In this document: positions 1 through 11,106 of the stretch, piece by piece
Layout of the letters: the number at the start of each line of letters is the position of its first letter
How positions within the stretch are numbered: position 1 is the first letter of the stretch
Assembly (NCBI GenBank): GCA_012184525.1
Contig: WOFQ01000038.1
Location: forward strand, 1 to 64,000
DNA: 64,000 bases
Source: Xenoacremonium recifei
Taxonomy: Eukaryota; Ascomycota; Sordariomycetes; Hypocreales; Nectriaceae
Direction: 5' to 3'
Made by a program: the position numbers and the translations under genes
The notes under the pieces: model-generated
Database searches by the model: none
Seen by the model: only the letters and a program-made list of their open reading frames with translations
What the model was told of the DNA's origin: nothing

Positions 1-280
1 GGCCCCAGTCCCGCTGGCGGTCCCCCCGTCAGATTTACCGTTCCAGCACCGTGGCGAGATTTCGGCACGGCCACGGGTGCCACAACCCCCCCCCCCCCCC
101 CCATTTTCTACTCCAGACTACGGTCGTCACTGCCTCGACCCGCGAGATGGCCCGCAGGCTTTCACGGTCAAATCGCAACGGAAAGACCCACTAAAAAAAA
201 CTCATGGGCTTCAGATCTTTCAAAGCCTCCAGGCAGTATCAATCTTCTGCACTACATCTACGTCAACTGAAAAAGGCGCG
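1..280. other. upstream region of UTP13 with poly-C run
   Basis: No gene is seen here. The stretch holds a run of 17 C at 86-102. The last 30-40 bases before the UTP13 start are A-rich, as in many fungal leaders. The run length may be unreliable in sequencing. The promoter of UTP13 presumably lies here and further upstream, outside the window. Confidence 0.6.
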
Positions 281-3136
281 ATGGCGAGCAAACAACCCCT
301 GAAGACGACCTTTGACGTGGATCATGTCATTCGGCCTGTTTTCACGGGCGGCTCTGTCGCCGTGGATAATCGTGCCCAGGTTCTTGCAACAGTCCTGGGG
401 GAGGATGCCATCCTGACGAATCCATCAAGCGGAAAACACCTTGGCCAGATCGAAGGCGTATGATCTCCCCGCCTTTCATCTCTGGAATCAACTAATGATA
501 ATCTAGGATGGTGAACTCATTTCTACACTGACTTGTGAGTCGAATCATTTTTAGGATCCTCGTTCGCTACTAACCAAGTGCGATCAGTGACCCCTTCTGG
601 CTCTCATCTCATCATATGCTCACGGTCTCTTTCTATGCGGATATTTGCGCTCAAGCGCTCAATGGAGGACGAAAGTATTGAGCCCGTATTATTGAGGACC
701 CTCAAGCCTCATTCTACTCCTGTTGTAGTTCTTGCTGTAGACCGAACCAGCACACTACTAGCAACAGGAGGAACAGACGGGGTGATAAAAGTGTGGGACA
801 TTGCCGGCGGCTATGTCACTCATACATTCAGAGGTCCTTCTGTCCTGGTGTCGGCGCTGCATTTCTTCGAGGTAGCGGCGCGCTCAAAGGACGACACCCA
901 GTCACGAAAGGGCAAAAAGGGGGCGAAACCTCAGATTGAGTCGGATGACGAGGGCAATGAAGCTGCGACCACGACAAACTTTCGGCTTGCCTCCGGTAGC
1001 CAAGATGGCAAGGTTCGAGTGTATGATTTGCACAAACGGAGCTGTATTGCCAATCTTGATTCGCATGTCTCTGATGTGCAGGGGCTCGATTACTCGCCAG
1101 AGCAGCACGCTCTCGTCACAAGCAGTCGAGACAAGACTCTGATCTGGTGGGATACCAAATCCTGGAAGATTCGCAAGGTGGTACCTTGCCTTGAACTGGT
1201 GGAGGCTGCCGGTTTCATCGATGAAGGAAGACTGACATATTCCGCCGGGGCAAATGGATGTCTACGCATTTGGGATACGGACACTGGAAAAGAATACACG
1301 CCTTCACAGCAAAGTGCGAAGAGTGAAGAGGAAGCTATTGTCTCCAGCATCTATCGCCCTGGGCTCCCATTCATCCTCTGCGTTCAGGTTGATCACACAC
1401 TGGCACTCTATAAAGCCCCAAAGAAATCAGAATCAGCCTCACTGACAGCACTGGAGCCGTTCCAAAGGATATCCGGGACACACGACGAAATTATCGATCT
1501 TGGCTATCTCCTGCCAGACCACTCCCTCCTCGCCCTCGCCACCAACTCAGAAGACATCAGAATAGTCTCGGTGAGCAGCACGCAAGTGGAAGAAACAGAA
1601 ACTCCCTGGGAGTCGACCTCTTCACCATATTTCGGTCAAGATGTCGCGCTTCTAAGGGGCCATGAAGATATCGTGATCGCCCTTGACGTCGACTGGTCAG
1701 GTCATTGGGTAGCCACCGGAGCCAAGGATAATACGGCGAAGTTGTGGAGGGTTGACCCAGCAAACAACTCGTATATTTGCTGGGCGACGTTCTCTGGCCA
1801 CGCCGAGTCCCTAGGTGCTGTTGCGCTTCCTAAAGCCGTGCCACCAGAATCATCTGCTGCACGAACGGATCCCCTAGGTCACCCTCCAGCATTCCTTTTA
1901 ACAGGCTCGCAAGATCAGACTATAAAGAAATGGGATATCCATCGCGAACCACAACAGAAGGGCCACAAGAGCGGCTCCCGCGCTGTCTACACTCGAAAAG
2001 CTCACGACAAGGATATCAACGCGCTCAACGTTCACCACGCCAGTCAGCTGTTCGCCTCGGCGTCGCAAGATAAAACCGTGAAAATTTGGTCAGTCGAAGT
2101 GGGTGAAGTTCAGGGTATCTTGAGGGGGCACAAGCGCGGGGTGTGGTCAGTTCAGTTCTCGCCATCGAATCTGCCAGCGATCCAAGGCGAAGACGGTCCT
2201 CTAGCTGGGAAAGGCGTTGTTCTAACTGGCAGTGGTGACAAGACAATCAAGCTCTGGAACCTTGCGGATTATACCTGCGTTAGGACCTTCGAAGGACACT
2301 CAAACAGCGTTCTCAAGGTCGCGTGGTTAAACGCCATTGCTGGGAAAGACCAGGCCAAGCAACGAGTCGAATTCACGAGTGCGGGAGGCGACGGTCTGGT
2401 CAAGGTCTGGAATGCGAACTCTGGAGAAGCCGAATGCACGCTCGATAATCACGAAGACCGCGTTTGGGTGGTAGCAGTACAACCGGAAACCAACACCATC
2501 GTCTCGGGCAGCGGAGACTCAACGGTTACGTTTTGGAAGGACACCTCAGCAGAAACTCAAGCCGCGGCATCGCAAGCGGCTCTCAAGGTTATTGAGCAAG
2601 AACAAGAGCTTCAAAACCACATGCATGCAGGGTCTTATCGGGAGGCCATCACTCTGGCTCTCCAGCTCAACCATCCAGGACGACTCCTAAGCCTATTTAC
2701 CTCAGTGGTGACGTCCAACACACCGGAGGAAGGAAGTCTCTGTGGTCTTAAGGCAGTTGATGAAGTGCTTGCGAATCTCTCAGATGAACAAATCTTCCTG
2801 CTTCTTCTTCGACTTCGCGACTGGAACACGAATGCTCGGACAGCACCCGTTGCGCAAAGAATTCTTTGGACGTTGATCCGGAGTTATCCTGCATCCAAGT
2901 TCTCGAATCTGTCTGTGAAGGGGGCAAGGGGACAGAAGAGTCTGAAGGATGTTTTGCATGCTCTGAGAGTGTACACCGAGAGGCATTATAAGCGGATGGG
3001 GGAGCTGGTGGATGAAAGCTACCTGGTTGAATATACCCTGCAAGAGATGGATAGTCTTGCGCCAGCTCTGGAGAACGAGGATACAATGATGAAAGACACA
3101 AGCGAGGGACAGTTGGATGTGGTTATGGCTGGGTAA
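281..3136 (+). CDS. UTP13: Utp13, WD40 subunit of the U3 snoRNP small-subunit processome
   Basis: Exons 281-457, 507-534 and 588-3136 give 917 residues. Both introns are short (49 and 53 bases), and the second has a CTAAC branch site. The start MASKQPLKTTFDVDHVI fits the family; a longer upstream frame is not needed. Many WD40 repeats fill roughly residues 15-700 (for example GGTDGVIKVWD, GSQDGKVRVYD, SASQDKTVKIWS, GSGDKTIKLWN), as expected for two beta-propellers. They are followed by a helical C-terminal Utp13 domain starting near ASQAALKVIEQEQELQNHMH. Utp13 (human TBL3) belongs to the UTP-B subcomplex, which binds pre-rRNA in the nucleolus and is needed for 18S rRNA maturation. An acidic/basic low-complexity insert (residues about 175-200) interrupts one repeat. 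The middle exon of 28 bases would be missed by simple frame reading. Identity is near certain; the exon borders rest on frame and splice signals. Confidence 0.93.
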
Positions 3137-3481
3137 ACGGCGGTTTATAGACGGATCAGGTATCTAAAAGGAATAATTATTTACTATTTCAAAATTGATT
3201 CAATTTTACGTTTTAATTTGTATACCCCTTCGTCTTTCATGATTGTAATAATTAATTGTGAGTTGATATTGCTAAAGCAGGTTGTTCCGTGTAAGTCAAG
3301 GTGAGGTGCATTAAAGTGGGGTGGAGCTCTCTCCCAGCAACTGCCCGATCTCAATGGCAGCCTTGCAGGTTTGCTCCGGCGACATGGAATTTTATTTCAT
3401 GACAACCTCAGAGCTTCCCAAACCACCAACCCTCCCACTATCTGCCCACCATCCTGCGCTCGTATAAGCAGCTGCGAGACA
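3137..3481. other. UTP13-SAD1 intergenic region
   Basis: This gap between two genes in the same direction begins AT-rich (3170-3260), probably the UTP13 3' end. It then becomes the SAD1 leader. In-frame ATG codons occur upstream of the chosen SAD1 start, but nothing else is recognised. Confidence 0.6.
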
Positions 3482-5131
3482 ATGGCCAAGCGCCAGGCCT
3501 CTGAGGCGCTCGATGAGCTTGCCGACATTGCTTCGCCCGCATCGAAGAAATCTCGAGTCGGCGACATCGAGTCCCCTAGCCTTGACGACATCGCTGGGGA
3601 GGATTACAGGAACGGACACGCGCCGCAGTCCGAAGATCAACGGAATGGGGGTAACAATGACGGCGAAGAAGATGACGACGACGAATTCGACGATGAACAA
3701 CCCTCTGCTGCGCCGCTGCGGCAAGCTGCGCCGACGGACGGCTATGACGACCTGTATCTCGACACAATCGACCGTAACGTTCTCGACTTCGATTTCGAAA
3801 AGCTGTGCTCAGTCTCGCTCTCCAATATCAACGTCTACGCCTGCCTCGTGTGTGGGAAGTACTTCCAGGGCCGCGGGCCCAAGTCGCATGCCTACTTCCA
3901 CGCCCTAGATGAGGACCACCACGTCTTCATCAACCTTGAGTCGCAGCGCGTGTACGTGCTGCCCGAGGGCTACGAGGTCAAGAGCAAAGCGCTCGACGAT
4001 ATCAAATACGTCGCAGACCCGCACTATACCAAGCGTGAGGTTATTGACATGGACCGCGTGAAGCACACAAGCTACACCCTCACTGGGAAGCCGTACACGC
4101 CGGGCTTCGTGGGCATGAACAACATCAAGGAGAACGACTACCTGAACGTCATTGTGCAGGCGCTGGCACACGTGACGCCGCTGCGCAACTTCCTACTACT
4201 AGAAGACTTCTCACGGTCATCAGAGCTGGTGCGACGATGCAGTATCCTGGTTCGCAAGATCTGGAACCCGCGCGCCTTCAAAGCCCATGTGTCGCCACAC
4301 GAGCTGCTGCAGGAGATTGCGTTGCGCTCCAACAAGCGCTTCACCCTAACAGCACAGTCAGACCCCGTCGACTTCCTTTCATGGTTCCTAAATAATCTAC
4401 ACCTGGGCCTGGGCGGCAGCAAGACGAAACCTGGCAGCTCGATGATCCAGCGCACGTTCCAAGGCAAGATGAAGGTCGAGTCGCAGGCTATCACGGCGCG
4501 CGCCGACGCCAGCGACCGGCTGCGCTTCGAGGAGGCCGCCGAGGTCAAGGTCGACGTGGTGCGCTTCCTCCTCCTTACCCTCGACCTCCCCGCGGCGCCA
4601 CTGTTCCAGGATGAGCTTGAGCGCAACATCATCCCGCAGGTGCCGCTGACAACGATCCTATCGAAATACGACGGGCGGCGCGCACAGGAGCACCACGCAC
4701 AGCGCAAACGTTTCCGCCTAGTACACCCTCTGCCACCCTTCCTAGCCTTCCACGTCAAGCGCTTCAGCCAGAACAAGTTCGTCTCCGAGCGCAACCCCAC
4801 GATTGTCACCTTCGACGCGCGCAACATGGACATGGCGCCCTACGTCGAGCCTGACCCAACGCACCACACGCCCGGCGAGCCTATCTGGTACGATCTCGTG
4901 GCCAACGTGGTGCATGAGGCTGTGCGCGGGCGTGAGGATGTTGTGGATAGCGGCGAGGAGCGCAAGACGTGGAAGGTTCAGGTGCGGGATAAGGCGACTG
5001 GCGAGTGGGTTGTGTGCCAGGATCTGTTTGTTGATAAGGTGCAGAGTGAGCTGTTGTATCTGGGAGAGACCTATTTGCAGATCTGGGAGCGGAGGAGGGA
5101 GCCTAAGGGCAAGGGGAAGGGGAAGGCTTGA
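3482..5131 (+). CDS. SAD1: Sad1/USP39-type ubiquitin-hydrolase-like splicing factor
   Basis: Single exon, 549 residues from MAKRQASEALDELADIA. The frame extends 37 codons upstream, but that part is unlike the family and the chosen ATG precedes a typical acidic, basic-patch N-terminus. A ZnF-UBP domain (about residues 100-210) shows CLVCGKYFQGRG and HAYFHALDEDHHVFI. A USP-fold domain follows, with GMNNIKENDYLNVIVQAL in place of the usual cysteine box: Asp stands where active enzymes have the catalytic Cys, and the histidine box is also degenerate. This is the known state of Sad1/USP39, which assembles the U4/U6.U5 tri-snRNP and does not act as a deubiquitinase. The C-terminus ends in a KGKGKGK tail. 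The gene lies about 345 bases downstream of UTP13 in the same direction and converges on the eIF4E-like gene. Confidence 0.93.
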   Translation: MAKRQASEALDELADIASPASKKSRVGDIESPSLDDIAGEDYRNGHAPQSEDQRNGGNNDGEEDDDDEFDDEQPSAAPLRQAAPTDGYDDLYLDTIDRNVLDFDFEKLCSVSLSNINVYACLVCGKYFQGRGPKSHAYFHALDEDHHVFINLESQRVYVLPEGYEVKSKALDDIKYVADPHYTKREVIDMDRVKHTSYTLTGKPYTPGFVGMNNIKENDYLNVIVQALAHVTPLRNFLLLEDFSRSSELVRRCSILVRKIWNPRAFKAHVSPHELLQEIALRSNKRFTLTAQSDPVDFLSWFLNNLHLGLGGSKTKPGSSMIQRTFQGKMKVESQAITARADASDRLRFEEAAEVKVDVVRFLLLTLDLPAAPLFQDELERNIIPQVPLTTILSKYDGRRAQEHHAQRKRFRLVHPLPPFLAFHVKRFSQNKFVSERNPTIVTFDARNMDMAPYVEPDPTHHTPGEPIWYDLVANVVHEAVRGREDVVDSGEERKTWKVQVRDKATGEWVVCQDLFVDKVQSELLYLGETYLQIWERRREPKGKGKGKA

Positions 5132-5732
5132 GGTGGTTGAAGATCAAAGGGTTGAATATCATAAAGGAGTAAAGGGGTAAGACTCAAGGCGTATGTGTAT
5201 CATGATATTGGTAAGGGCTCAAAAGACAACTACTATGTGGGATCAAATGTAACATTTCACTTCATTTCACATCAAACATGGTCAACAAGTGTGCAACCCG
5301 TAAGGTATCTCTTTTCATCATCGACCAGATGCTCGCCGGCCCCTCACTCAAACACAGCAGCACATGAACCCCAGGTCCCAGCTGTGCCAACCGAGGAGGC
5401 GCGCCCGCATCGACCTATAGTACATAACGTTATCCCACGCGTCGCAAGCAAAGCGCAAAGCCACAAAACGCTGCCCAGAGACCTCCGACATTTCCCACGT
5501 TATCCATTTCGTCGCGCGATGAGGCGTCGTCGTCGTCCGTCGTCCCGATGCTAATCCCCATCTAACAAGAAAGCCCGTCGAAAAAGTCATGGTCCCAACC
5601 CAGAAAATACAGAGCTTGAGACAAGAGAGTATGTAATGAAGAGAGAACCCCAGCAGTCGTAGCCCTCCAAGAAACGTATTATAATACAGAATAAACACGA
5701 AGGCGGGGGGGGGGGGATGATCCAGGGGGTTG
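5132..5732. other. convergent 3' region with poly-G run
   Basis: This is shared 3' DNA between SAD1 (+) and the eIF4E-like gene (-). A run of 12 G lies at 5705-5716, just beyond the stop codon of the eIF4E-like gene. A minus-strand frame runs through part of it but has no recognisable protein. Confidence 0.55.
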
Positions 5733-6875
5733 CTACGACATGGATGACTCTGGGGGTTGCTTGGATGCGCCGCTCGCGTGACGCTTGTCATGATGGTGCT
5801 GATGGTTGGCCTTTTCTCGGCGCTGCTCGTCGATAGCTGTTCGTTGAGCAATGCTGGAGTCGTGGCTCTTAAATTCCACCCGGGTGTTAGGGGGGAAGTT
5901 GAGGACGTGCTTCATGGTTTCGCTGTAACACAAGTTAGTTAGTATATGAGGAAATGTCCAAGTAAACTGAGGCGACTGACCGGATCTTAATCACGCGCCC
6001 CCCGTCCGTCCGTGTCCAGATGCTCAGAATGTCTTCGCCGTTACGAACACTTAGAACAGCACCACAAACATCCTCGCCTGCCTCGCCGAACTGGTCCCCG
6101 ATAAGTGAGAGCAGCAGGTCCTCCCAGTATCGGTCCGCAACGCCCTTCTTCATGCGGACCACCCACTTGCCACCCTTCTTGTTGACATCGTCTTCCCATA
6201 TCGGACGAATATCTTTCTTGAAGAGGTGGTAGTCAGACACCACTGGTAGCTTTGACGGTCGCTTTAAATGCGAATAAACCTCCCAGAAGTCCTCGGCTGT
6301 ATGCACCGTGGCAATCCCGTGTAGGGTCTGCTCATATTCGATGTACCCATGGGCTTTGGAGATCGGCGGGCGGTACCAGAATGACCACGCATCTTTCAGC
6401 GGGTGCACTTGGGTTCCCGTCGAGGGCCCCGAGGCTTTGGTCTCGGAGATGGAGGCCATGCTCGGGGCTTTCGCCAGCACCTTGGCCGCATCCTTCGGCT
6501 TGGATACGGCAGAGCCCATGGCCGAGTCGAAGGGGTTCCCCGACGACTTGGGTGTCTTGGCCGAGCCGAACGACGCAAAGGCGCCAGAGCCCAGGCCGAA
6601 GGCGCTTGATGCGCCGCCGGTGGGCGATACTAAGCTGCCGCCCGGGGTCGTGGCGAAGGGATTGGACTTGGCCGACGGCGTGTCGCCGGATTGGCGCTTG
6701 GAAAACGAGGCATTGCGGCTGAATGAATCACCGGCCGATGACCCGTTGGTGCCTTGTCCGGACGTCGAGAGGGAGAGTTTGCCAGTGCTGCAAATGCGGT
6801 CAGGCTACCATTGCGACATGATAGAAGGGCCTGGGAAACAACTCACTTTGTGCGGCGGGTCCATAGATTATCCAT
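5733..6875 (-). CDS. eIF4E2/4EHP-type mRNA cap-binding protein
   Basis: Exons on the minus strand are 6875-6847, 6787-5981 and 5922-5733, giving 341 residues. The first exon encodes only MDNLWTRRT plus two bases. The 59-base first intron has a CTGAC branch site and the second a CTAAC. After a Ser/Gly-rich, probably disordered N-terminus (about 130 residues) comes an eIF4E fold: WSFWYRPP, EDFWEVYSHL, FKKDIRPIWEDD, GGKWVVRMKKG, WEDLLLSLIG, DVCGAVLSVR, LNFPPNTRVEFKSH. These blocks match the 4EHP (eIF4E2) class better than canonical eIF4E. The cap-stacking position equivalent to Trp56 of eIF4E is Tyr (YEQ, as in 4EHP), while the position equivalent to Trp43 is still Trp. The C-terminus is His-rich. 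4EHP proteins bind the mRNA cap but are associated with translational repression; that role here is inference. Divergent from LOC1. Confidence 0.88.
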
Positions 6876-8569
6876 TAAGACTTATTGCAGGCGTACAGGA
6901 AAGATGCTAGAGCAAGGTCGTCGCCAAAGGACTTCTCGGAAGGGTCGTCACGAGAGTCGCAGGGGAGACGAAAGACACAACGAGCGACGAGAAGCGAAGC
7001 GGCGGGCGGCAAGGCTGGCTAGAAAGACGGACACGTAACGGAGAGGAGGAGAAGCCGGGGCGGCAGAGGCGAAAACGGGTTCGAGAGTATCGGTGCTGGG
7101 CGGACGATGGCGATGATGGGATCGGCGGGAGGATGAGGGGGGATTTTTGGAGAAGGGCAGCTGATGCAGTGGCGGCGGACGGCGAGGCTGGAGGATTCGC
7201 GGGAGGGGTTTGCGAGCAGGCGTGTACGGCAGAGGCGAGAGCGGGAGTCGGTCAGAATAGTATGGCGGTTGCGAGAGCGGTTTCGGTGAGAGGATCGAGA
7301 GAAGTTGGTGTATGTAGACGTGTAATGTATGTGGTGGATGTGGGTGTCGAGAAGCGAGATGCTGTATGTGGAGTTGCAGTCGTGAGGATTGGTTCGGAGG
7401 AGAAATTCTTGTGTCTGAGGTGCCAGCTGGGAAAAAATGTATGCAGGTCCCGTCCAGTGGGAGTGGAGGTGGAAACAGTGACCTCAGGGCACGTCAGGTA
7501 CCTGGAAGTACCGGCCGAGTGCGCTAGCGCCGCTGGGAATCCGCTGGAGGCATCATCGGCCAGAGAGTCATTTGCAGCAATCTTCTAGAAAAGCTATATC
7601 CAGATGCGGCACCGTACAGTGCTGAAAGTGCACGGCGAGACAGGAGCTATACTGAGAATTACTTGAACCTTCTTGCACTACAAATTGGAGTTGCAGAAAT
7701 CTCCCGGGGCTGTTCCCCTCTGCAAAACTCGCCCTTCAGTCCCCTCTACCTTGGCATTGAAGGCAGCTGATGACACGGACGTTACAAACAGTCTCGCAGG
7801 GAGAAAAGATGCCCCTGGTGACGTCGACGTCACGCTGCAAACGAAAGCTGCTCAGCAGTGAGCTTCAGCGCTGAAACCTCGCCCCCGCATCTTCCATTAG
7901 CCGCTGGAATGCACATTTCCGGCGAAGACCAGTCCCGTACCTGCAGAGTACTCCCGGCCCGCGAGAAGTGTTGATTCAGGCATGCACTGTGAAGAGACGA
8001 GTCAGCTATCAATGTGGCCCAAGCAGCCAATGTCAAGGAATTTTCCCTTTTATACCAGAGAATTTAAGGGATGTCTGTATAATTGGTAGCGTTGACTTAG
8101 ATGACCCAACACCCATAGCTGATTGGCAATCGGCTTTCGAATAGCACGGATTGGGCAATTCAAGATGAGGTGCACCGTTACTGGTACCGAGACTCTCCAG
8201 GAGCTCGTCCCGGAGAGGCAAGATGCGGTATTCATCCAGCATGAAAAGTGCAGATGAAGAATTGTCCAATATGAAACCTCTGTAAAAAGAAGGCAAGTGT
8301 CCAGGTTGTAGCTTCTGTTTGAAAATCACAAATGCTACATACAGGCCAAATATCGTTCCCTCTTTGTTCTCTGTTGCCAACACTCTCAATGTTCCGACGA
8401 AAAAAATGTCCGGCCCCACCTCCGTTGCTCGCCCGCCCCTCGGTGAGCTTATCGCTTATCGCTCTCCGAACCATCCAAAAAATTTCCAGACTGCAAGCTG
8501 CTTTTCGGCTCGCAACCACACGGTGACAGACTTCAACTCTGCCCGTCGCATTGATCAACATCACCCAAA
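6876..8569. other. divergent intergenic region, eIF4E-like gene / LOC1
   Basis: 1.7 kb separate the two starts. The part next to the eIF4E-like gene (6900-7300) is purine-rich on the plus strand, so pyrimidine-rich in the sense of that gene, as fungal leaders often are. Frames of 60-150 codons occur on both strands but show no domain, splice pattern or codon structure that I trust. No RNA gene is recognised. Confidence 0.5.
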
Positions 8570-9205
8570 ATGGCAGTCTCTCGAACACGTACCGTCAAGA
8601 ACAAGCACTCCGCTGCCATCAGCGGCAGCAAATCCTCCAAGCGCCCGCCCACCGACGGCATCGTCAAGTCGCGAAAGCCCAAGGGCCCCGCCATCAGCAA
8701 ACAGGTCAAGGAGAGAGGTGTCGCGGCGCTGCTCAAGAAGAAGAAGAAGCGCGTGTATACTGAGGAGGAGTTGGGAATTCCCAAGCTCAACACTATTACA
8801 CCTGTGGGCGTTGTGAAGCCGAAGGGCAAGAAGAAGGGAAAGGTCTTCGTCGATGATAGGGTACGTGATTCTCAGACACACTCAAGCTGGATAGACACTG
8901 ACGCTTAATTGCAGGAGAGCATGAACACGATTCTATCTATGGTCCAAGCGGAGAAGAATGGTCAAATCGAGTCCAAGATGATCAAGGCACGACAGATGGA
9001 GGAGATCCGCGAAGCACGGAAAGTAGAAGCTGAGAAGAAGGAGGAGGTGCGCAAGTCACGGATCGAAGAAACCAAGGACTCCCTGAGAAAGAAGCGGAAG
9101 CGCAAGAGCACCGGCGATGTCGACGATGAGACCCTTAACGCGGTGACTTCAACCGGAACCAAGGCGACAAAGGCAAAGTCGAAGAAGAGGGTGTCGTTTG
9201 CGTAG
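8570..9205 (+). CDS. LOC1: Loc1, 60S subunit assembly and export factor
   Basis: Exons 8570-8860 and 8915-9205 give 193 residues; the intron is 54 bases. The protein is small and very basic, rich in Lys/Arg. The conserved centre reads ALLKKKKKRVYTEEELGIP, then LNTITPVGVVKPKGKKKGKVF, followed by a long charged helix (ESKMIKARQMEEIREARK) and the terminal motif SKKRVSFA. These are the hallmarks of fungal Loc1, a nucleolar RNA-binding protein for early 60S maturation. In budding yeast it also takes part in ASH1 mRNA localisation; that second role is not implied here. The length agrees with the family (about 200). Its 3' end faces the alpha/beta-hydrolase gene 313 bases away. Confidence 0.93.
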
Positions 9206-9518
9206 GGAGACAAAAGCAACTAAAATGGGGTTATGGATGGCATTGCTAGGCGCTAGGAGTTTGGGTGGCATTTTACATACGCTGATGAAAGGATTAGTTT
9301 GGTGAGGATGTCGTTGATATTCATCGTCAGCATTAGTACCCACGTATGAAGATACCTATATTTCTCACGAAAGTTTGCCTTTGCAATTTTTACTTGTTGA
9401 TACAATTAACTTGTGCATCCAGTGGCAATCTATCTTATAAATCCCGGCTCTTTCTTTTCCTATATGCCTTCAGTTTATATATAGTACAGCTATGTATTAC
9501 TTTCATAAAAACCTACGC
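9206..9518. other. convergent 3' region, LOC1 / hydrolase
   Basis: This short, AT-rich convergent spacer is richest in A/T at 9350-9500. It probably holds both polyadenylation regions. Nothing else is seen. Confidence 0.55.
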
Positions 9519-11106
9519 CTAATCCTCCACAATGGCCATCTTGCGTCTCATCGGATTGTACTCATGGCCCGAGGAAGCCTCACCGTTTGCTTCCGGCGTC
9601 TTTTGAGGCGCCAGACTCTCGAGATCGCTTTTAAACGCAAGATGATTCAAGAAGTTTGCGACCTAGATCACTCAATGTTACTCATCGTCATACATATAGG
9701 GAGTATTCAGTTGTCTTACCGGTCGGGGAAACCATCGGCCTCCGCCCATCTCGAACCAGCAGAGGTGACCACCAAGTGAGGTGGTCAGTAGAACCGTGTT
9801 TGGGTTTTGTTTGAACTCCTCGTAGGGAATGGCCTCTTTGACAGCAATCTGGAAATTTAATTAGCAATGTCACTTCCAGCTTGCGGCTAACACATACAGG
9901 ATCATCGGTTGAGTGAATTGCCAAGAAAGGAATCCGGATCGAAAGAATCGAGTCTGTAGAGGAGGCATCGCGGTAGTAAGCATATTCCGTTGGATATCCC
10001 CAGCTCGGGCACCTGCTCAGGATTAGGACTGTCCGCAGTCACTAAGAACCATTAGACTTACTGGACCAGCCGGTCAAACTCATTGAGATAAGTGACGTTC
10101 ATGATAGCGTCGACGTCAATGTTGGTGTTTTTGCGCAGCTCGTCCTGATGCGTCCGCGCCAGTTCTTTCAACGCCACTATTCGACGTTTAGATCATATTC
10201 TTTTCAGATGAACTGAGACACTCACTGCCCATGACTCGTAGGTAGACCTCCTTGCCGATGAAGCGGTTCTGGAGCATCTTGCTTGAGATTTCCAAATTAA
10301 AGGGGTTGGAGCACACGACAGCTCCCTTAAGCAGACAGTTCTCGCCCTCTTCGCCACAGTACTGTTGTCCATCAACACCATGACCTGATGCAGAGAGATC
10401 ATAATTGACTTACATTTGTGAGCATGTTGGCGCCCAGAGAGAAGCCCAGTCCAAAAAGGGGACGATTAGGGAACTTGGTCTTCAGCCATTTCACAGTCTA
10501 TCCCCTAATGTCAGAGCCATGGTACCTCTCTGCAATGGAAGAGGCCCTTACCTGTCGAATATCCCATGTCGCTCGCGCATTATACAAGACACCACTTGTG
10601 ATCTTGCTTCTTGCGCAGCCTCTTGAATTCACCACGCACGCTTCCCATCCACCCTTTCCGATCAATGGCGCAATGGCGCATCTCAAATAGATCTCATGAG
10701 ACCCGCCGGACAGCCCGTGCATCACCACCAACATGGGCTTGGTGTCATCCGAGCCCAAATTCTCCAGCTCCTCCTCAGAGTAATAGGCCGTCCGTCGACT
10801 CAGGGTAGGGTCGCTTAGATTGTCATCAAAGGGAACAACGACAAAGTCCACGGCAAAGCTGCCCTGGTAGACCTTGTGATCTGCCTCGAAGACCTTGCGC
10901 TTGTAATATACTTTCGGTCCAGCAGGCTTGGTGGCAGTCCACATAGTCTGGAGATGGCCATTGAAGAGAAGGGGGTTGAGTTGACATGGCGGAGTTGCGG
11001 TTTCGACAATCTTGAGGAGATCTGTCTTGGATCCGTCCTTCTCCTTTACCACTCGCGGTGAAGGGGCATGGGTGAAGTCAACGGAGGCTCGTCCAAACCA
11101 CTCCAT
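9519..11106 (-). CDS. alpha/beta-hydrolase of the Eht1/Eeb1/YMR210W (ABHD1/3) type
   Basis: Seven exons on the minus strand (11106-10552, 10497-10414, 10361-10226, 10176-10062, 10012-9898, 9848-9720, 9662-9519) give 425 residues with every junction in phase. The N-terminal part has the family block LNPLLFNGHLQTMW. MLVVMHGLSGGSHEIYLR forms the oxyanion region, GLGFSLGANML holds the nucleophile elbow (GxSxG), and IHSTDDP and LGGHLCWFE supply the likely acid and histidine of the triad. Relatives in yeast make or hydrolyse medium-chain fatty-acid ethyl esters or act on monoacylglycerols; the substrate here cannot be told from sequence. No signal peptide is evident. With six introns in 1.6 kb it is one of the most fragmented genes in the window. 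Convergent with LOC1; it begins a 2.7-kb gap toward CTK1. Confidence 0.9.

Noticed and set aside
86..102. Poly-C run as a possible repeat element or regulatory site
   Set aside because: A simple homopolymer, prone to length errors, with no further structure around it.
6788..6864. Start MDPPHK with a 42-base intron for the eIF4E-like gene
   Set aside because: An upstream ATG (6875) with a 59-base intron, proper branch site and correct phase gives a better N-terminus, MDNLWTRRT.
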